A stretch of DNA of 64,000 nt from Jackrogersella multiformis (lineage: Eukaryota > Ascomycota > Sordariomycetes > Xylariales > Hypoxylaceae): assembly GCA_902806575.1 (NCBI GenBank), contig CADCXD010000009.1, positions 2,108,001-2,172,000 on the forward strand, written 5' to 3'. The translations under genes and the position numbers were made by a program. The notes under the pieces are model-generated. The model was not told where the DNA came from. It ran no database searches and saw only the letters and a program-made list of their open reading frames with translations. This document shows, piece after piece, positions 32,621-44,645 of the stretch (position 1 is its first letter; each line of letters begins with the position of its first letter).

Positions 32621-34036
32621 CTTGAGAGGAGTTGGAGGGTCTGAAAGAAGCGAGAGCGAGATTCTCAGCAAGGCAGCAAAGGCAATCTGCACGAGAGGTT
32701 TCTCCCAGAGAAGCTCGAGGTCAGGTAGGGTGTCGGATGGGTTGTCGGATGTAGGTTGATAGAAGGTGGAGGGTCACAATAGTGAATAGTTGTAGCTCTA
32801 TCTGCAAGCAGCTGGTCTTTTCGAATGTTGAAATTGGCAGAATCTTGGGCCCGGTGACATATGAAGGTTATGTTTGATTGTACGCTACGAAGTACAGATA
32901 CGAACCTTGGAAAGTAGAGCCTGGTTCATGGAGCTACACTAGGTAACCCCAGCTCCAATATGGCAGTAATAGATGGCAGGCAGTATGTATGGGTAGCTGC
33001 TGCACCAGCCACGTAGTGGACCCTGAATACATACCTACATGGAGGTAGTCCTGGAGATTGCCCAGATGGTTGTTTTGTGGCTAGTGCTGGTGAAACTAAC
33101 CCAGGTATCTAGGTACCTAAGGTACCCCGGAGAAGTCTGGTGCCCCCTGCAGAATGACTTGGTGTCTGATCAGTGATCAATGATCAATGACCACTGGCAC
33201 TTGATGCTCTGCTTTGCATTTCAATCAATTGGAAGTCTTTGATTGCTTCGCTCTTCTACTACTACAATAACATTCTAACAACTAAGGTACCTATCTAGGT
33301 AGGTATAATAAATAAAACCCGGTCAGGACTATCAACATTGTAGAAAAGATCTTCAAAATTGCTTCGTTGTTCCTACCCCCAAAACTACCGTTGGGCTAAA
33401 TGAAGAAGCATTACCTCATACCCCTTGAATAGAGTCGTACTTTTTATATTTTGAACTTTGAAATTTGGGCCTACCTAGCCTATGACCTTTTAACTTCGAT
33501 ACATACCCAGGTACCTAATATTCATTTGCGGGAAGGTTGTGCCTTAACTCATTTATTTAAGCTACTACCTCTGCCTACCTCTAACAACCACCTTGTCCAC
33601 TTTGTTGAACTATCGTAATTATTATAAAAAAAAACATACAAATAATTATAGGTCGCCTTGACTAGTCTCCTTTGTTACAATTACACCGTTGAGAGAGAGA
33701 GAGAGACAGACAGACAGAGAGAACCGACCAGCCAACCCTCAACAGATTCCCGCTGTCGCAAGTACCGCCTCTTTCTAGCCACGACCCCCCCTGTCCCTAG
33801 TCTTGCTGGTCTCGGACGGGCGTCATCGAGTTCACCGTCTTTGGGCTTCGCTTTTCCAACTCTGCGCTTTACTAAATCCTGGGTCAAATCTGTTGCGATT
33901 ATATTTGTCGACCTCGTCCTTTTTTCTCCTTTCGCCATTCCGTAGTCAATTCATTCATTTACCTCCACTCGTTCAACGAATATATAACCGAGAAGCAGTC
34001 GGGCAGCTGGGCAAGGGTCTTCATAGATATAGTCTC
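32621..34036. other. Divergent promoter region and long 5' leader of the NIPA gene
   Basis: About 1.4 kb. Palindromic TAGGTACC units occur near 33105-33125 and 33285-33305. A GA/GACA microsatellite lies at about 33689-33722. From about 33670 the sequence is CT-rich with leader character and probably belongs to the 5' UTR of the downstream transporter. The 96-codon frame at 33658 is not considered a gene. Confidence 0.5.
33689..33722. repeat. (GA)n(GACA)n microsatellite
   Basis: GAGAGAGAGAGAGACAGACAGACAGAGAG tract in the presumed leader of the magnesium transporter gene. Confidence 0.85.
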
Positions 34037-34081
34037 ATGGGCAACCGAGGCGCTCTTTCATCTGGCGACTATCGCGGATGA
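34037..34081 (+). promoter_or_regulatory. Upstream ORF of the NIPA-like gene
   Basis: A complete 14-residue ORF (MGNRGALSSGDYRG, stop TGA) ends 19 bases before the start codon of the transporter. Such a short uORF with close spacing could reduce or tune translation of the main frame. There is no proof of transcription. Confidence 0.5.
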
Positions 34082-34100
34082 GTTGACAGAAATTGTCGCA

Positions 34101-35840
34101 ATGGGAGTGCTCGGCGACATCTCGCCGGAAGGGACTATCGCTGTAGGTCTAACTATTCAGGAACTCCATCGTCTTCCTCCATAGTCCAGTTGCTAATATG
34201 ATCTTCTATGATAGATTGGTATCGTAGTCGGCCTGATATCCACCAGCGTCCAGTCCCTCGGGCTTACTCTACAGCGAAAGTCGCACATGCTCGAAGATGA
34301 AAAATATCCCCTCGAATTCCAGCGACCGGCATATCGAAGACGAAGATGGCAGCTAGGGATGGGCATGTTCGTCATGTCCAATATATTCGGCAGTACCATA
34401 CAAATCTCTACCCTACCGCTACCCGTCCTATCGACTCTACAGGCAGCCGGGCTAGTGTTCAACTCCATATGCGCGACGTTGATACTAAGCGAACCCTTCA
34501 CACAGTGGTCCTTCTACGGGACCGCACTTGTCACCACCGGCGCAGCATTAATAGCCATATTTGGCGCGATACCCTCCCCGGCACATAGTCTGCCGGAGCT
34601 GCTGGATTTACTCGGCAGGTGGCCTTTTATTCTCTGGATGTCGCTCCAGGCCGTGCTTGTTATCACAATGGCAGTGGTCATTGATCTGGTCAACCATTTC
34701 AGCAGTGTTTCGCAGAATGCCAGGTTTCGGCTAGCCCGAGGCCTTGTATTTGGGGGCATCAGCGGCATTTTATCAGCACACTCTTTACTATTCGCGAAGT
34801 CAGCCGTCGAGCTGGTTATTAGGACCATCGCCGACGGCGATAACCAATTCGGGCATTGGGAGTCGTGGATGCTTGTTCTCGGATTGGTCGCCCTGGCCTT
34901 GAGCCAGCTGTATTATCTTCATCGCGGATTGAAGCTGGTATCCACATCCGTATTATACCCTCTTGTGTTTTGCATTTATAACATCATCGCTATTCTGGAT
35001 GGTTTGATCTACTTCCGACAGACGGACCTTATCACACCCTTGCACGGCGGGCTCATTGCCCTGGGTACCGCCATATTATTATCTGGCGTCTTAGCGCTAT
35101 CGTGGCGCCTTAGCGACGAACAACACCCACCGGTAGTAGGATCGTCGAGTCTAACACCAGGTCTAGGACTAGTAGAAGATACGGAAGGGGAAGAGTCCTC
35201 TCCCACCGACACCGAATCTGTTGGCGACACTGAGCAGGCTGTGCCATCTACATACAATACGTTTGCACCGAATGGAGAAACTACACCCCTCACGCCAGGC
35301 CGGAAGCCATCAAGCCGCTGGCACGAACGTGCACAGATATGGGATGAATTAGAAGATCAGGATTCACCGAGGCCATCGTTCAATAGAAATCGGTCGAGCA
35401 CTTTACCCGGAAATACGGTCGACGAAGATACACCCTTAATAGCAGGGCGGAGGGTTATTTCAGGAGAATCAACAGCTTCGCTGAGCACCGCCGAACCCAG
35501 CGGAGACTCGCCAAGAAAGATATTTAGACGGAGAAGGAAGTCGACAGGGTTCCCGGGCTTCACAGCGCGCAGGCACGTACGGCGGAAGAGCTCAGCCGGC
35601 GTTGGTGCTGGGGTTCAAGATGCCCTGGGCGGAATTTGGAAACTAAAGTGGTGGCGCGGTAGACATGATGACCAATCAGACGCGGCGGTAGCAAGCCCAC
35701 CGGGGAGCGGGAGTGGAAGGAGACTTCGGAGTCCTTCAAGACGGCAGCATTACGAGGACGAACCTGAGGACGACGGCGAGAGGAGAGATCCTAACCAGAG
35801 GTCGCGGCCGCAAAGCCCTCGAGGCGACGATGCTGTTTGA
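34101..35840 (+). CDS. NIPA-type (DUF803) magnesium transporter
   Basis: Two exons (34101-34142, 34215-35840) sum to 555 aa. Exon 1 is MGVLGDISPEGTIA. The first helix IGIVVGLISTSVQSLGL is followed by QRKSH, the usual start of the NIPA fold. Eight or nine membrane segments follow to about residue 330 (for example GMFVMSNIFGSTIQI, FILWMSLQAVLVITMAVVI, WMLVLGLVALALSQLYYL, GGLIALGTAILLSGVLALSW). The remaining 200 residues are a cytosolic tail rich in Ser, Arg and acidic patches (RRRKSTGF, RRHVRRKSS) with many possible phosphosites. The short conserved core fits Mg2+ transport in plasma or endosomal membranes; the tail is fungus-specific. The gene has a long leader with a uORF. Confidence 0.88.
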
Positions 35841-38492
35841 TTAAGATGCCTAAAACTGCTAGACTTAACGTGCATATAAGATAAGATGAGACGCATAAGT
35901 GATACACACATTGGCTGGATAGCCTGGCGTTATTCGAGATAATACAACTTATTAAGCGCATGGGACGAGGTTTCGAGCTTCGTACAGTACCTAACTTACC
36001 CACCTATGGTATATTATGTGCTCCGTGTTCCGATTTCGGCGGTTCACATGCTCCGGTTGCGCCTCTTGCTACTCGCTTTCTCGTGACTGCCTATCTTGGG
36101 ACGTATTCATAAGGAGTAGCTAACAAAACGAAATGTATTTAGAACTAGAGAGGTGGCATTAGTCTGGTGTATTCTTAGCTATATCACGTAGGAAGCAGTC
36201 TCAGATACTGTATGTCTTACTCACGGCCTCACATGATCGATCCCATCCGATCTAATCTGACCCCAGGACACAAGCGCGAGATTCGCACTCGTATGATGTA
36301 TTCGTGGAGACTTTTAATTAATACCATTTAACGAGTCCTAACGCGGTCTCGTCGTCGCCTTGGTAGGTTAGGAATATCATATACTAACTAGGTAGATTTG
36401 ACCTCACTCACTCACCTTACAGAGCTTTTAGATAGCTTATGTATACGTAGGTATCCAGATTCGCTCCTGTCAGTTTGAACTTTGTCTAGCCTCTTCTTCA
36501 TTGTAAACAGTCTAGTTTCCTCATAATACTGATGAATAGGGGTTCTCAGGGGGGCCTGCATTAATATACAGCGCGGGGTAAGGGGCCCCCTTTCTATTGC
36601 CCTCGGAGGAAAAGTGTGGCCTTACTTTTTGCTTTCTTCATGTTTGGTTTCCGCCGTGAGCTGTGCCGCCGGGCATTCTTGTGATATGGTGTAAAAAGCG
36701 GTCGTCAGCTGTATCGTCTAAAAGAAATACTACTAGAAATCCCATAATCGTCCACAAGAAAGCACCTTTAGAAGGGCGTTGCCATCCAAGTATGCATGAA
36801 AGGAACATGCTTTGGTAATGGGTGAAATTTGCCCCCGACTAATATTCTTACATTTACACATACATCTGAGCTGTAGGATTGCCTTCTGTAACCGGGTGAG
36901 CCGCCTTGCTATTAAGATTCTGCCTTGACTGACTAAATGTTCCTCCGTACTTTGGAAATGTTTACCTATTTCACAAATCCTTTCTAAGTTATCTGCCACG
37001 AGTTTCAGTCACTTACCAGATTACAGAATCCGCCGGAGGAGGTAGTGGTTTTGTTGGTTGAGATATACGAGCAAACGAATTGAATTTATATGTTGGTCTA
37101 GGTTAAAACTTACTTCATCGTGATGCGTAGAGCTACCTAACTGTATATATCTCCCCGAAGGTTATAATAGGTACTCATGTAGCCTAGAAGAATCTGTGAA
37201 TCTATTGTCAATAATGTGACTTCGCATGATATTTTGACCGGGGTCTTCTACCCTAGAGCGTGAGCTCATACGCTGAGGCTCATAGACGGTTGGCAAAGAC
37301 GTATGTAAGCAGGATAGTTCAATTCTGATTACCTAAATCAGGAGAGCCTCGATCCTAATTTGGACCTCTTCTAAGCGTGAAGGGTGGCACAACCAGTCCT
37401 ACGACAGGTGACATTATTGCTGACTGAGGGAGGTTGGAAAGAATTAATAAGAATCCTGAATCAATAATTGCCCATATACATCGAATAATTAGCTCTTTTG
37501 TCACACATTTTTGTCAAGCTGGAACACAAGTAGTCTTGTCCGACCTAGTTGTGTTCAAACTTGGTCGTTCGATCTTAGCAGGTGAACGGACAAGAAAATA
37601 TCATCTTCTGCGCATGGCAGTGGCCATACCATACAGCCCTATTCTTTGTTTCCCCGGATTCCAATCACGATTATCTACAACCCACCAACCAATGAAGAGA
37701 TAAAAGCCCTCTCGAAAGCAAAGCCCCTGAACGACTAGTGCTGAGCCGCTGCTCTAAACCAACATCACACAGCCTACAACTAATAGTGTCTCCGGGGTAA
37801 GAAAGATGCCTGGAAACGGCATACTCTATAAATCATGTGAGATGCTTGAAATGTTCTAATATTGCCTGGTTCAGTAAAGTAATATTGGGAGGCGTTTATT
37901 TCACTTGTTGCTGACAGCTACACAACCAGGACTTCGGTAACGTAAGCGGCCTACCGTGCCGACGACTAAGCCTTTGAGGATGATTCCATATGCTGTACGT
38001 TCAAGTCTTGAAGCTCACCGAAGAGTATGTCGGCGGTAGCGCTTTCCGCCTTCCCCCTCCCCTGGCGCGGTGAAAACGCAGACCGTAGAATAGGCCCAGC
38101 ACAATCATCACCACTACCCGTTCCCTTCTCGTCTAAGTCTACTCCCCAGCCAGTCAGCCAGTCAGCTAACCATAATCCAATACTGAGGCCATTGGGAACG
38201 AAATACAGGGAGGAATCTTACCAGTCTTACGCTATGGAAGCAACAAGCGTGATATGTATTCCCGAGGCGAGGGCCAGGAGCAGAACTTCTATGACACTAT
38301 TTACCTCGGCAACAGGCAGGTAGGTAGGTATATATAAGTTATAAGGGGAGCCTCTCGGAATCGAATCTCTACTCCCCAGCAGCGCTTGAATACCACAGAC
38401 AAAGAACCACCTCACAAACAGAACCACCGACTCCCATCAACCTTCCAGTCAAGCACACCCACCCAACCAAAACCAACCAACCAACCAGCAAA
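35841..38492. other. Long gene-poor spacer (2.6 kb)
   Basis: AT-rich with scattered short frames lacking coding bias. The longest on the minus strand (36733-36999, GTG start) and on the plus strand (37434-37703) have no recognisable domain. A GC-rich palindromic patch GGGGCCCCC lies near 36583. The last ~450 bp carry the expansin-like gene promoter. Confidence 0.45.
38331..38337 (+). promoter_or_regulatory. TATA-like box of the RlpA-like gene
   Basis: TATATAAG about 155 nt upstream of the ATG, followed by a C/A-rich leader with CAACCAACCAACC just before the start. Position and leader type fit a strongly expressed secreted-protein gene. Confidence 0.45.
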
Positions 38493-38966
38493 ATGACCCC
38501 CTTAACCAGCGCCCTCCTAGCCCTAGCCCTAGCCGCGAGCCGCGCGCTCGCCTACTCGGGCGACATGACGTACTACACGCCGGGGCTGGGGGCGTGCGGG
38601 AAGCAGAACAGCGAGGGGGACCACATCGTAGCGCTGTCGCCGTCGCAGTACGGCAACGACGCCAACCCGAACAAGGCCAAGGTGTGCGGGCGCAAGATCA
38701 ACATCCACTACGGGGGCAAGACCGCCACCGCCACCGTGGTCGACAAGTGCCCGGGCTGCGCCTCGGGCTCCATCGACGTCGCGCCGTCCGTCTTCAAGCA
38801 GCTGGCCAGCCTGGACAAGGGCCGCGTCAGGGTCACCTGGGGCTACGTCGGCAGCAGCGCCGTCGCCGTCGAGGACCTCGGCGACGGCGAGATCCGGCTC
38901 GTCATGGACGACCACGTCAACGAGGACTATGCGAAGTTTGAGAACGCGACGGAGACTGAGCTGTGA
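38493..38966 (+). CDS. Small secreted RlpA/barwin-fold (expansin-like) protein
   Basis: An intronless 157-aa ORF. The first ~20 residues (MTPLTSALLALALAASRALA) form a clear signal peptide. The mature part is a double-psi beta barrel: YSGDMTYYTPGLGACGKQN, then VCGRKINIHYGGKTATATVVDKCPGCASGSIDVAP and VFKQL, VRVTWGYVG. The Cys pattern and VVDKCPGC...DVAPSVF signature are those of fungal barwin/EG45-like proteins. Such proteins are secreted, bind cell-wall carbohydrates or act as inhibitors/effectors; no catalytic activity is assured. An acidic tail (about 35 residues, ending ENATETEL) follows the barrel and is unusual for the family. Codons are strongly GC-biased. Confidence 0.85.
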   Translation: MTPLTSALLALALAASRALAYSGDMTYYTPGLGACGKQNSEGDHIVALSPSQYGNDANPNKAKVCGRKINIHYGGKTATATVVDKCPGCASGSIDVAPSVFKQLASLDKGRVRVTWGYVGSSAVAVEDLGDGEIRLVMDDHVNEDYAKFENATETEL

Positions 38967-39500
38967 AGGGGGTCTGTGAATAAAGAGTTTGGGGATGTTT
39001 GGGTTGATAGGGGGCTAGAGTAGTGGTGGATGAAGGTGGCGGAAGTGAAAGTGAAACGGGACGGGATAGGATGGAGTGAGGAAAACGCGTAGATTTGACA
39101 AAACCGCCTTCGATTCTTGAACTGTTCGTTATACATATATCTAAATATCCATATATAAACCAATATGCCACATCTCTCGTTTCCGCTGCAAGGGGCTAGG
39201 AAATATAACAATGTAACAGAATGATGGCCCGCCAGAATGATCATGATATAATATAGATAGCAGGGAGGTTACTAAGTCTATAACGGGTATAGAATGTCCT
39301 CTTGGATCTATGAGAGATGAGAATACCTTTTGAGTCCCGAGTCTAGCATATAGATTGCCGACTCCCGAACTAACCTACTGTGCTCCAGAAAATGCGGATT
39401 GCCATAACGCCAAGATGCCCTTACATTCAGGTCTGAGCCCATTCCCGAAGAGGTGAGCTCTCGAGAATCTTCCTCAAATGGTACACTATCAAGTGACGGC
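38967..39500. other. Convergent 3' flanks
   Basis: 534 bp between the stop codons of the RlpA-like gene and MRS2. No gene or clear repeat is seen. Confidence 0.5.
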
Positions 39501-41244
39501 TTACCACCACTTCTTCTTCTCGGCCTGGTCTGCCTTCTTCATGTTCAGCCTTCTCAGCATTTCGCGATTCCGAGGGTCTAAAAGTCCCACGTTTCCTTCG
39601 TCGTGGAACCAGTGGTACTCGTTCTCCATGCCCTTTCTCTCGTCGCCCTGCATTTTGACGCGCTGGACCTTTCTCAGTTTGGCTAGGCCATACTTACACA
39701 CCCAGAGTGAGAAAACTATAGAAACGCCGGTGACAACACCAAAGCCCCAGTGCGTTTCTTCGATAAAGTTCTCAAGATTCATACCGTAGAGACCGGCGAT
39801 GAATGTACCCATGGCTAGACCCAATGTCCCAACACTAAATTTTAGGTCGAGGAGCATAAGGGAGTTGCGGTTTGCGTCCAGGATTGCGCGAACGCTATAC
39901 AACGGTTAGTTTGATTCGAAGAGTCGATCGCCAGGAGGTAAAATACTAAGCTTACATTTCTTCGGTGTTCCGGATGCCCGATACTAGATTTTGCGCTTCT
40001 TGGACGATTTCGTCGCAAAGTTTATGATATGATTCGAGCAACATCTCAACTTCGGTGTGATCGTCGAGTTCGCGATGGATGTCGTGCGATTTCTCGGACA
40101 AATACATATCCGCCAAATCGTCATCCGCTTCAAGAAGTTCCTCGATGGCGTCCCGGACGAGTTTTGCCTTCTGCTCGAAAGTGCTCACTCTTTTAGAAAG
40201 GACGAGGAGAATGCGCAATTTGTGTCGATCTATATCTTCCTCAAGCTCGCTCAATATGCGGATCACGGGATCGCGAACCGCCTCGAAATCGGCTTCTAGT
40301 TCTTGAGTGACGGATTGGAGAACAGCTTCTAAAGCACGGAACTCGTACGGCAGGCCGCCGTTTCCGACGGTTGACTTTTGCTGGAGCTTCCCTTGCAGAT
40401 CATACATGAATGCCGACTGGGGGTAAGATGCCTTGGAGCCATATACATCGAAAAGTAAAACACGGTTGTATTTGATTAGCACTTTTAAGTGTAATAAGTT
40501 GAGCACGATAGCAGTCGGACGGACGAGAATATGAGGCAGGTTGGAAGAATCGATCTTGCGTAGATCGCGCGGCAGCAAGCCAAACTATGTCAAGTTAGCT
40601 ATCGAGCTTATTAGAACATAAGGCTATCGACATTATGATCGACAAACCTTTGCGATGAGCTCGCTCTTTTTAAACTCGCCGTCCGCTAATATGACATTGC
40701 CATTCTCGTCGACTTCAGTACATCGTAATCGCGGTTCTAGAGCTGCCTTCTGGCTGAGCTGGCGTCGAGTGTTGAACATAGAATTGACATTAGGGGCCCT
40801 GTCTGCGTCATCGGGGAGATCATCTGGTTCCAGAGGTTTGGGATTCTTCTTCGTCCCAAACCCCCAAAGTTTATCCCGCCAAGTTTGTTGACAATTCGTC
40901 GGCGGCCGATTCGAGGAATTATATCGTGAGGATATATTTGGGAGAAAGTGTGGAATATTTCTCTGGCGAACACTCCTGGGGGCTCCATTGCACCGCGTCT
41001 GTATGAGCGAATCCAAATCTATCATGCCAGCTTGTAACGAGGCATCCTGTGAAGAGTTTGTTGTACATTCTACCCGCGAAGAACCCCTCTGGTTTCTTCT
41101 CGCTGCGCATAATACCTTAGGCGAAGCTTGTCTAAGGCTTGCGGTATTCCTATGGCTCGTACTGAAGAAATTCAGATTTTCCGATTGTATGCGGAGGAAT
41201 CTGAGAAGTCTGATAGAGGGCACTGGTAGGTGTAGAGATGCCAT
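39501..41244 (-). CDS. MRS2: Mitochondrial inner-membrane magnesium channel Mrs2
   Basis: Three exons (40648-41244, 39956-40584, 39501-39894) sum to 539 aa. A basic, Ser-rich N-terminus suits mitochondrial import. Then RCTEVDENGNVILADGEFKKSELIAKFGLLPRDLRKID (read across the first splice), LVRPTAIVLNLLHLKVLI and SALMYDL-like sequence lead to the long coiled stalk. Two membrane helices at the end carry the diagnostic YGMN motif (residues 446-448 are GMN) followed by LENF. Mrs2 pentamers conduct Mg2+ into the matrix and are needed for group II intron splicing in yeast. The matrix tail is basic (RRLNMKKADQAEKKKWW). The first intron donor is the rarer GTTTGT. Confidence 0.94.
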
Positions 41245-42024
41245 CTTGAAGAGCCTTCAGCGACGAGAGAGGGAGAGGGAGAAATGGTTACCAAAGCTGA
41301 ACTGAATACATTGTCATTATCTGAGTAATGAAACTGTATACAGGATACTCGGAGTGGTATGTGTGAGTAAATGTACAGGTGTGCGATCGCGCAATTTGTT
41401 GAATCTTGAAGGTTGCAACTTTTTTTTTTCTTCGTAATAGCTGCTTCAATCGATAACCGTACGCGATTAGATAATGTATTAGGTAAGTTTCAATTTAGAT
41501 TATTAGGCCGCTTGATTTCCGGCTTATTGGATAGACCCACTTTATGACTCTACTGGGGATCCATACGATTTGACATAGGTGGGGGTACAAAGGAATACCC
41601 GAAGATATTCCGTATTATAGATTTCAATGCTATTAGTTTTACTTAACATTAACATCCCAAGCATGTACCTATCGTCACCATCATCACCTTGATCGGATCG
41701 TCTTATATAAAACGTCAACAACAAAAATGTGCATAACTTCTAATGAAACCATTACTCTCATTATGGTGGGGATAACGAAAAGAAACCAGAAGAACAAAAG
41801 GAACCTAATCATGTGGTCTGTGCATTTTGCGTGACTCAAATAGTTCTCACCTCGAGTACCTAGGTACTTATCAACTTTTGGTGTTTTGATGTTGCACGCC
41901 GCGTCTTTCTACCTATTTAATTTCTTTCGTCTTCCTTACTTACCTTAGTATCTACCTAGCTACCCAACCAAGCATCTCTCTCTGAACCGCTGTCATATCC
42001 CCATCGTTACTTGTCTACTTAGTT
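41245..42024. other. Divergent promoter region MRS2 / F-box gene
   Basis: 780 bp, AT-rich, with T10 near 41420 and GAGTACCTAGGTACTTA near 41852. Both promoters should be here. Confidence 0.5.
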
Positions 42025-43141
42025 ATGGATTTGACACCCATCAAGATCCCCGGTAAACGCCGCCGTGGCGATGAGTTCGTCGCCATCCCATCGCGCAAGA
42101 GAACCAAGCCCAAGTCAAAGGCGAAGTCGAAGTCACGCCAAGAGAAACTGCGTGAGAATGCCTCTATTCTTGAACGTATGCCACTAGAAATTCTCGAGCG
42201 TATCTTTTCGTTTAGCGAGAATGTCAATCTTCCCCGTTCTAGTCATCTCATCGGAGGGCTCTTGTCCGGAGATTCTACCAAGCGTGAGGTTTTCATCCGC
42301 GCTTTCCAGCCAACATGGGACGCCTGGTTTGGACTTACGGGCAAGAGAAACGGCCCCGAGCCTGTTGAAGGCAACCCTGGGTTTCAGGTAAGGGCAACAT
42401 CTGCCTGTCCTTCATACAGCAATAGCTAATTCTTGCCAGTCTGCTCTCCTGGAATTCTCCTGGACCAACATTTCCTTCATCCTAACATGCTGGGATCTTT
42501 ACGTCCAACGGAGTGAAAAGAAGCAAATGAAAAGGAATCAGCCGTTCCAGGTCCAGCATATCAGATTGTGGGGTGATGTTGACGGACTTGTTAACACGAC
42601 AGCCAACAATAATTTCCTGGTCAATCCAAAGAGAGCAAGCGATTGCTTCCGACACGATTATGCTGCATTCCGACGGATCGAGAGCTTTACGAAAGAATAT
42701 ATCGCCTCCTTCGTGGTTGCGCCAACCGACTCGACTTTCTACCAAGTACACAAGGACACTCGAATTCCTGATTCCTTGTTTACTTCGCCCTGGGATGACG
42801 AAGCTCTTCAGAAACTGTTCTGGTTAGTTCGAGGCGGTGCTCGATTGGCTGCTGACCAAACTTGGGAAGTTACTCTTGACGCCTTTCATCATGCAATGCC
42901 CATGACTCTACCTTGTTCTGGCCAACTCAACATGACCGTGGTTAGGCTACTCGACACCCTGGATGCTTTCAGGACTTGGCCAGAGCATATAAAGCATGAA
43001 ACACTGGAAAATATCGACGATATGGGGTCCGGGATGGAAATTATGTTTTCAGAGCCTTGCAGACTCAAGATGCGTGGGTTAACGATGCGCGACGTGCTTG
43101 GGTATGAATTTACCAGAAGGCGACTTCTTCTCCACGTCTAG
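42025..43141 (+). CDS. F-box domain protein
   Basis: Two exons (42025-42387, 42440-43141) sum to 354 aa. A basic Lys/Arg/Ser-rich N-terminus (RKRTKPKSKAKSKSRQEK) resembles a nuclear signal. It is followed by an F-box-like helix pair at about residues 50-95: SILERMPLEILERIFSFSENVNLPRSS. The rest is a fungal-specific alpha region with no repeats I can name (for example HIRLWGDVDGLVNTTANNNFL and PFWL-like WLVRGGARLAADQTWEV). F-box proteins link substrates to Skp1-Cul1 ubiquitin ligases; the substrate is unknown. The domain resembles those of large expanded F-box families in Sordariomycetes and is often poorly conserved. Confidence 0.8.
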
Positions 43142-43823
43142 AATCCCCTTAGGACCCTTCAGGGTTCGCGCAATTGAGGGTTTTATTACGAGGCAATGAA
43201 GGCTTTAAGTCGCAAGGGTCTTAGCATACTATGTACAGTATAATCCTAACACGGTACTTAGATAATTTAAAGAGGCATCCACCTGTGTGGTGCCTAGCTT
43301 CTCAGTTACGAATGCCTTCTTGTGTGTCTAGTGAATTTGGACATTACACTGCTTACATAACTATAGTGTTACATTATGGAGTCAAGGGAAAGGCCATTGT
43401 CAGTTTTCATCGTGAGTATACCCATTACAAGACAACATTAAGTACTTAGCCTAGTAGTCTCATGCACACATAGATTAGGGGCTCGTTCTCTGGTCTCATG
43501 TGTGGAATTTCCTTCAAATAAGCTGGACATATCGTTGAAATACTAGAGAATGATGAAAATAGGAGTCAAAGTCACATGGCGGGTGTGTGCTTTGGAATCG
43601 ATAGCGAGAACTAGTTATTACACAACGACCTTCATGCGCAAAGCTTCTTCACATATTGTTGGAATATTAGATGGCTGAAGATCTACGCTCTGTATCTAAA
43701 GGGGTATATATGTACATCTGCGGACCAACACTTGCTCATAGCAACTTAACCTTTAATACAACAAGAATGACACTTATAACATGAGTCTATTTTAATACGC
43801 ATCCAAGCAATCGAGTCTAGCTA
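43142..43823. other. Spacer before the FAD-monooxygenase pseudogene
   Basis: About 680 bp, AT-rich. No gene is seen, though weak pseudogene sequence could reach into its last 100 bases. Confidence 0.4.
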
Positions 43824-44645
43824 ATGATAAAAGATGGAACTTTGATAATGTTAGTAAATATCCGCCGTGATGATACAAACTGGGATGCATTTTATTACCG
43901 ACTTCGTTCATTATTTAATGGCTATAAGATCGCTTGGTTCCCCTCGCTGCTACTACTCGTAGATATAAATAGCCCGGTTACTTACCTACAAAGCTCGCCA
44001 AGAGGTTTACATATTAAATATGTAACATCGAAGGGAACGCGAGGGTTATCCTCACACTGCGAGATTGTGATACGAAGAAAAGAATATGTCTGTTACCAAA
44101 GCCGATCTTGTTATCGCGACCGACGGCCCAAACTCGTCTGTTAGAGACAAATATCCCCAAAAGATTCATCATAAATTAGGTATGTGGGCTATAATGCATG
44201 GAGAGGCACTGTCTCTAAGAGCGAGGTGTCTCTTTTAACGCGGCAAATATTTGAGCGCAGTTTCACTTAGCCCACTGTACCTAGGTAGGTAGCTTAACAT
44301 CACCATAGCCTTGTGTATACCATCACAGGAGACCGTGGGTCCCTTATACTAGTGGAAGGACTTGTCAACTTCTTGTGATATTGGAAGAAATCTTACAAGG
44401 CGCTATAGACATGGACGGCCATCGCTATCGCTATTATACAGCCCTAAGAGGATGGATTCGCGAGGATATCTGGCAAGCTCGTGTAAATCATGCCCGAGAC
44501 ATCTCTTTCTCAACCCCTTTCTTCGATATTATCACCAAGATTCAGCAGCCAGTTATTCGGGCTATTACCGAATTATGTTCACTCCAAGTAACTGCCATAT
44601 CTACATGAAGAGATACCTCAGTTACCCAAACTCGAAAGAATATTT
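43824..44645 (+). pseudogene. FAD-dependent monooxygenase pseudogene
   Basis: Pieces of one protein lie in order but in different frames. First comes TNWDAFYYRLRSLFNGYK, then (from about 44091) TKADLVIATDGPNSSVR with the DG flavin motif, then after a frame change YVGYNAWRGTVSKSEVS. Next is a region with stops, and finally DMDGHRYRYYTALRGWIRED-IWQARV with PFFDIITKIQQPVIRAITEL. These match 6-hydroxynicotinate/2,6-dihydroxypyridine-type FAD monooxygenases. The N-terminal Rossmann motif and the final GD motif are not found. Several frameshifts and in-frame stops make an intact gene impossible without many tiny introns. It is a different protein from the intact monooxygenase near 13 kb. Confidence 0.82.

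Noticed and set aside
33658..33945. 95-codon plus-strand frame with a GA microsatellite (VERERETDRQRE).
   Set aside because: Low-complexity repeat translated by chance; sits in the presumed 5' leader of the NIPA gene.
36733..36999. 88-codon minus-strand frame (ADNLERICEIGKHFQSTEEH).
   Set aside because: Starts with GTG, has no recognisable domain, no neighbouring exon and lies in AT-rich spacer.
37434..37703. 89-codon plus-strand frame.
   Set aside because: Non-ATG start, no domain and no coding bias.
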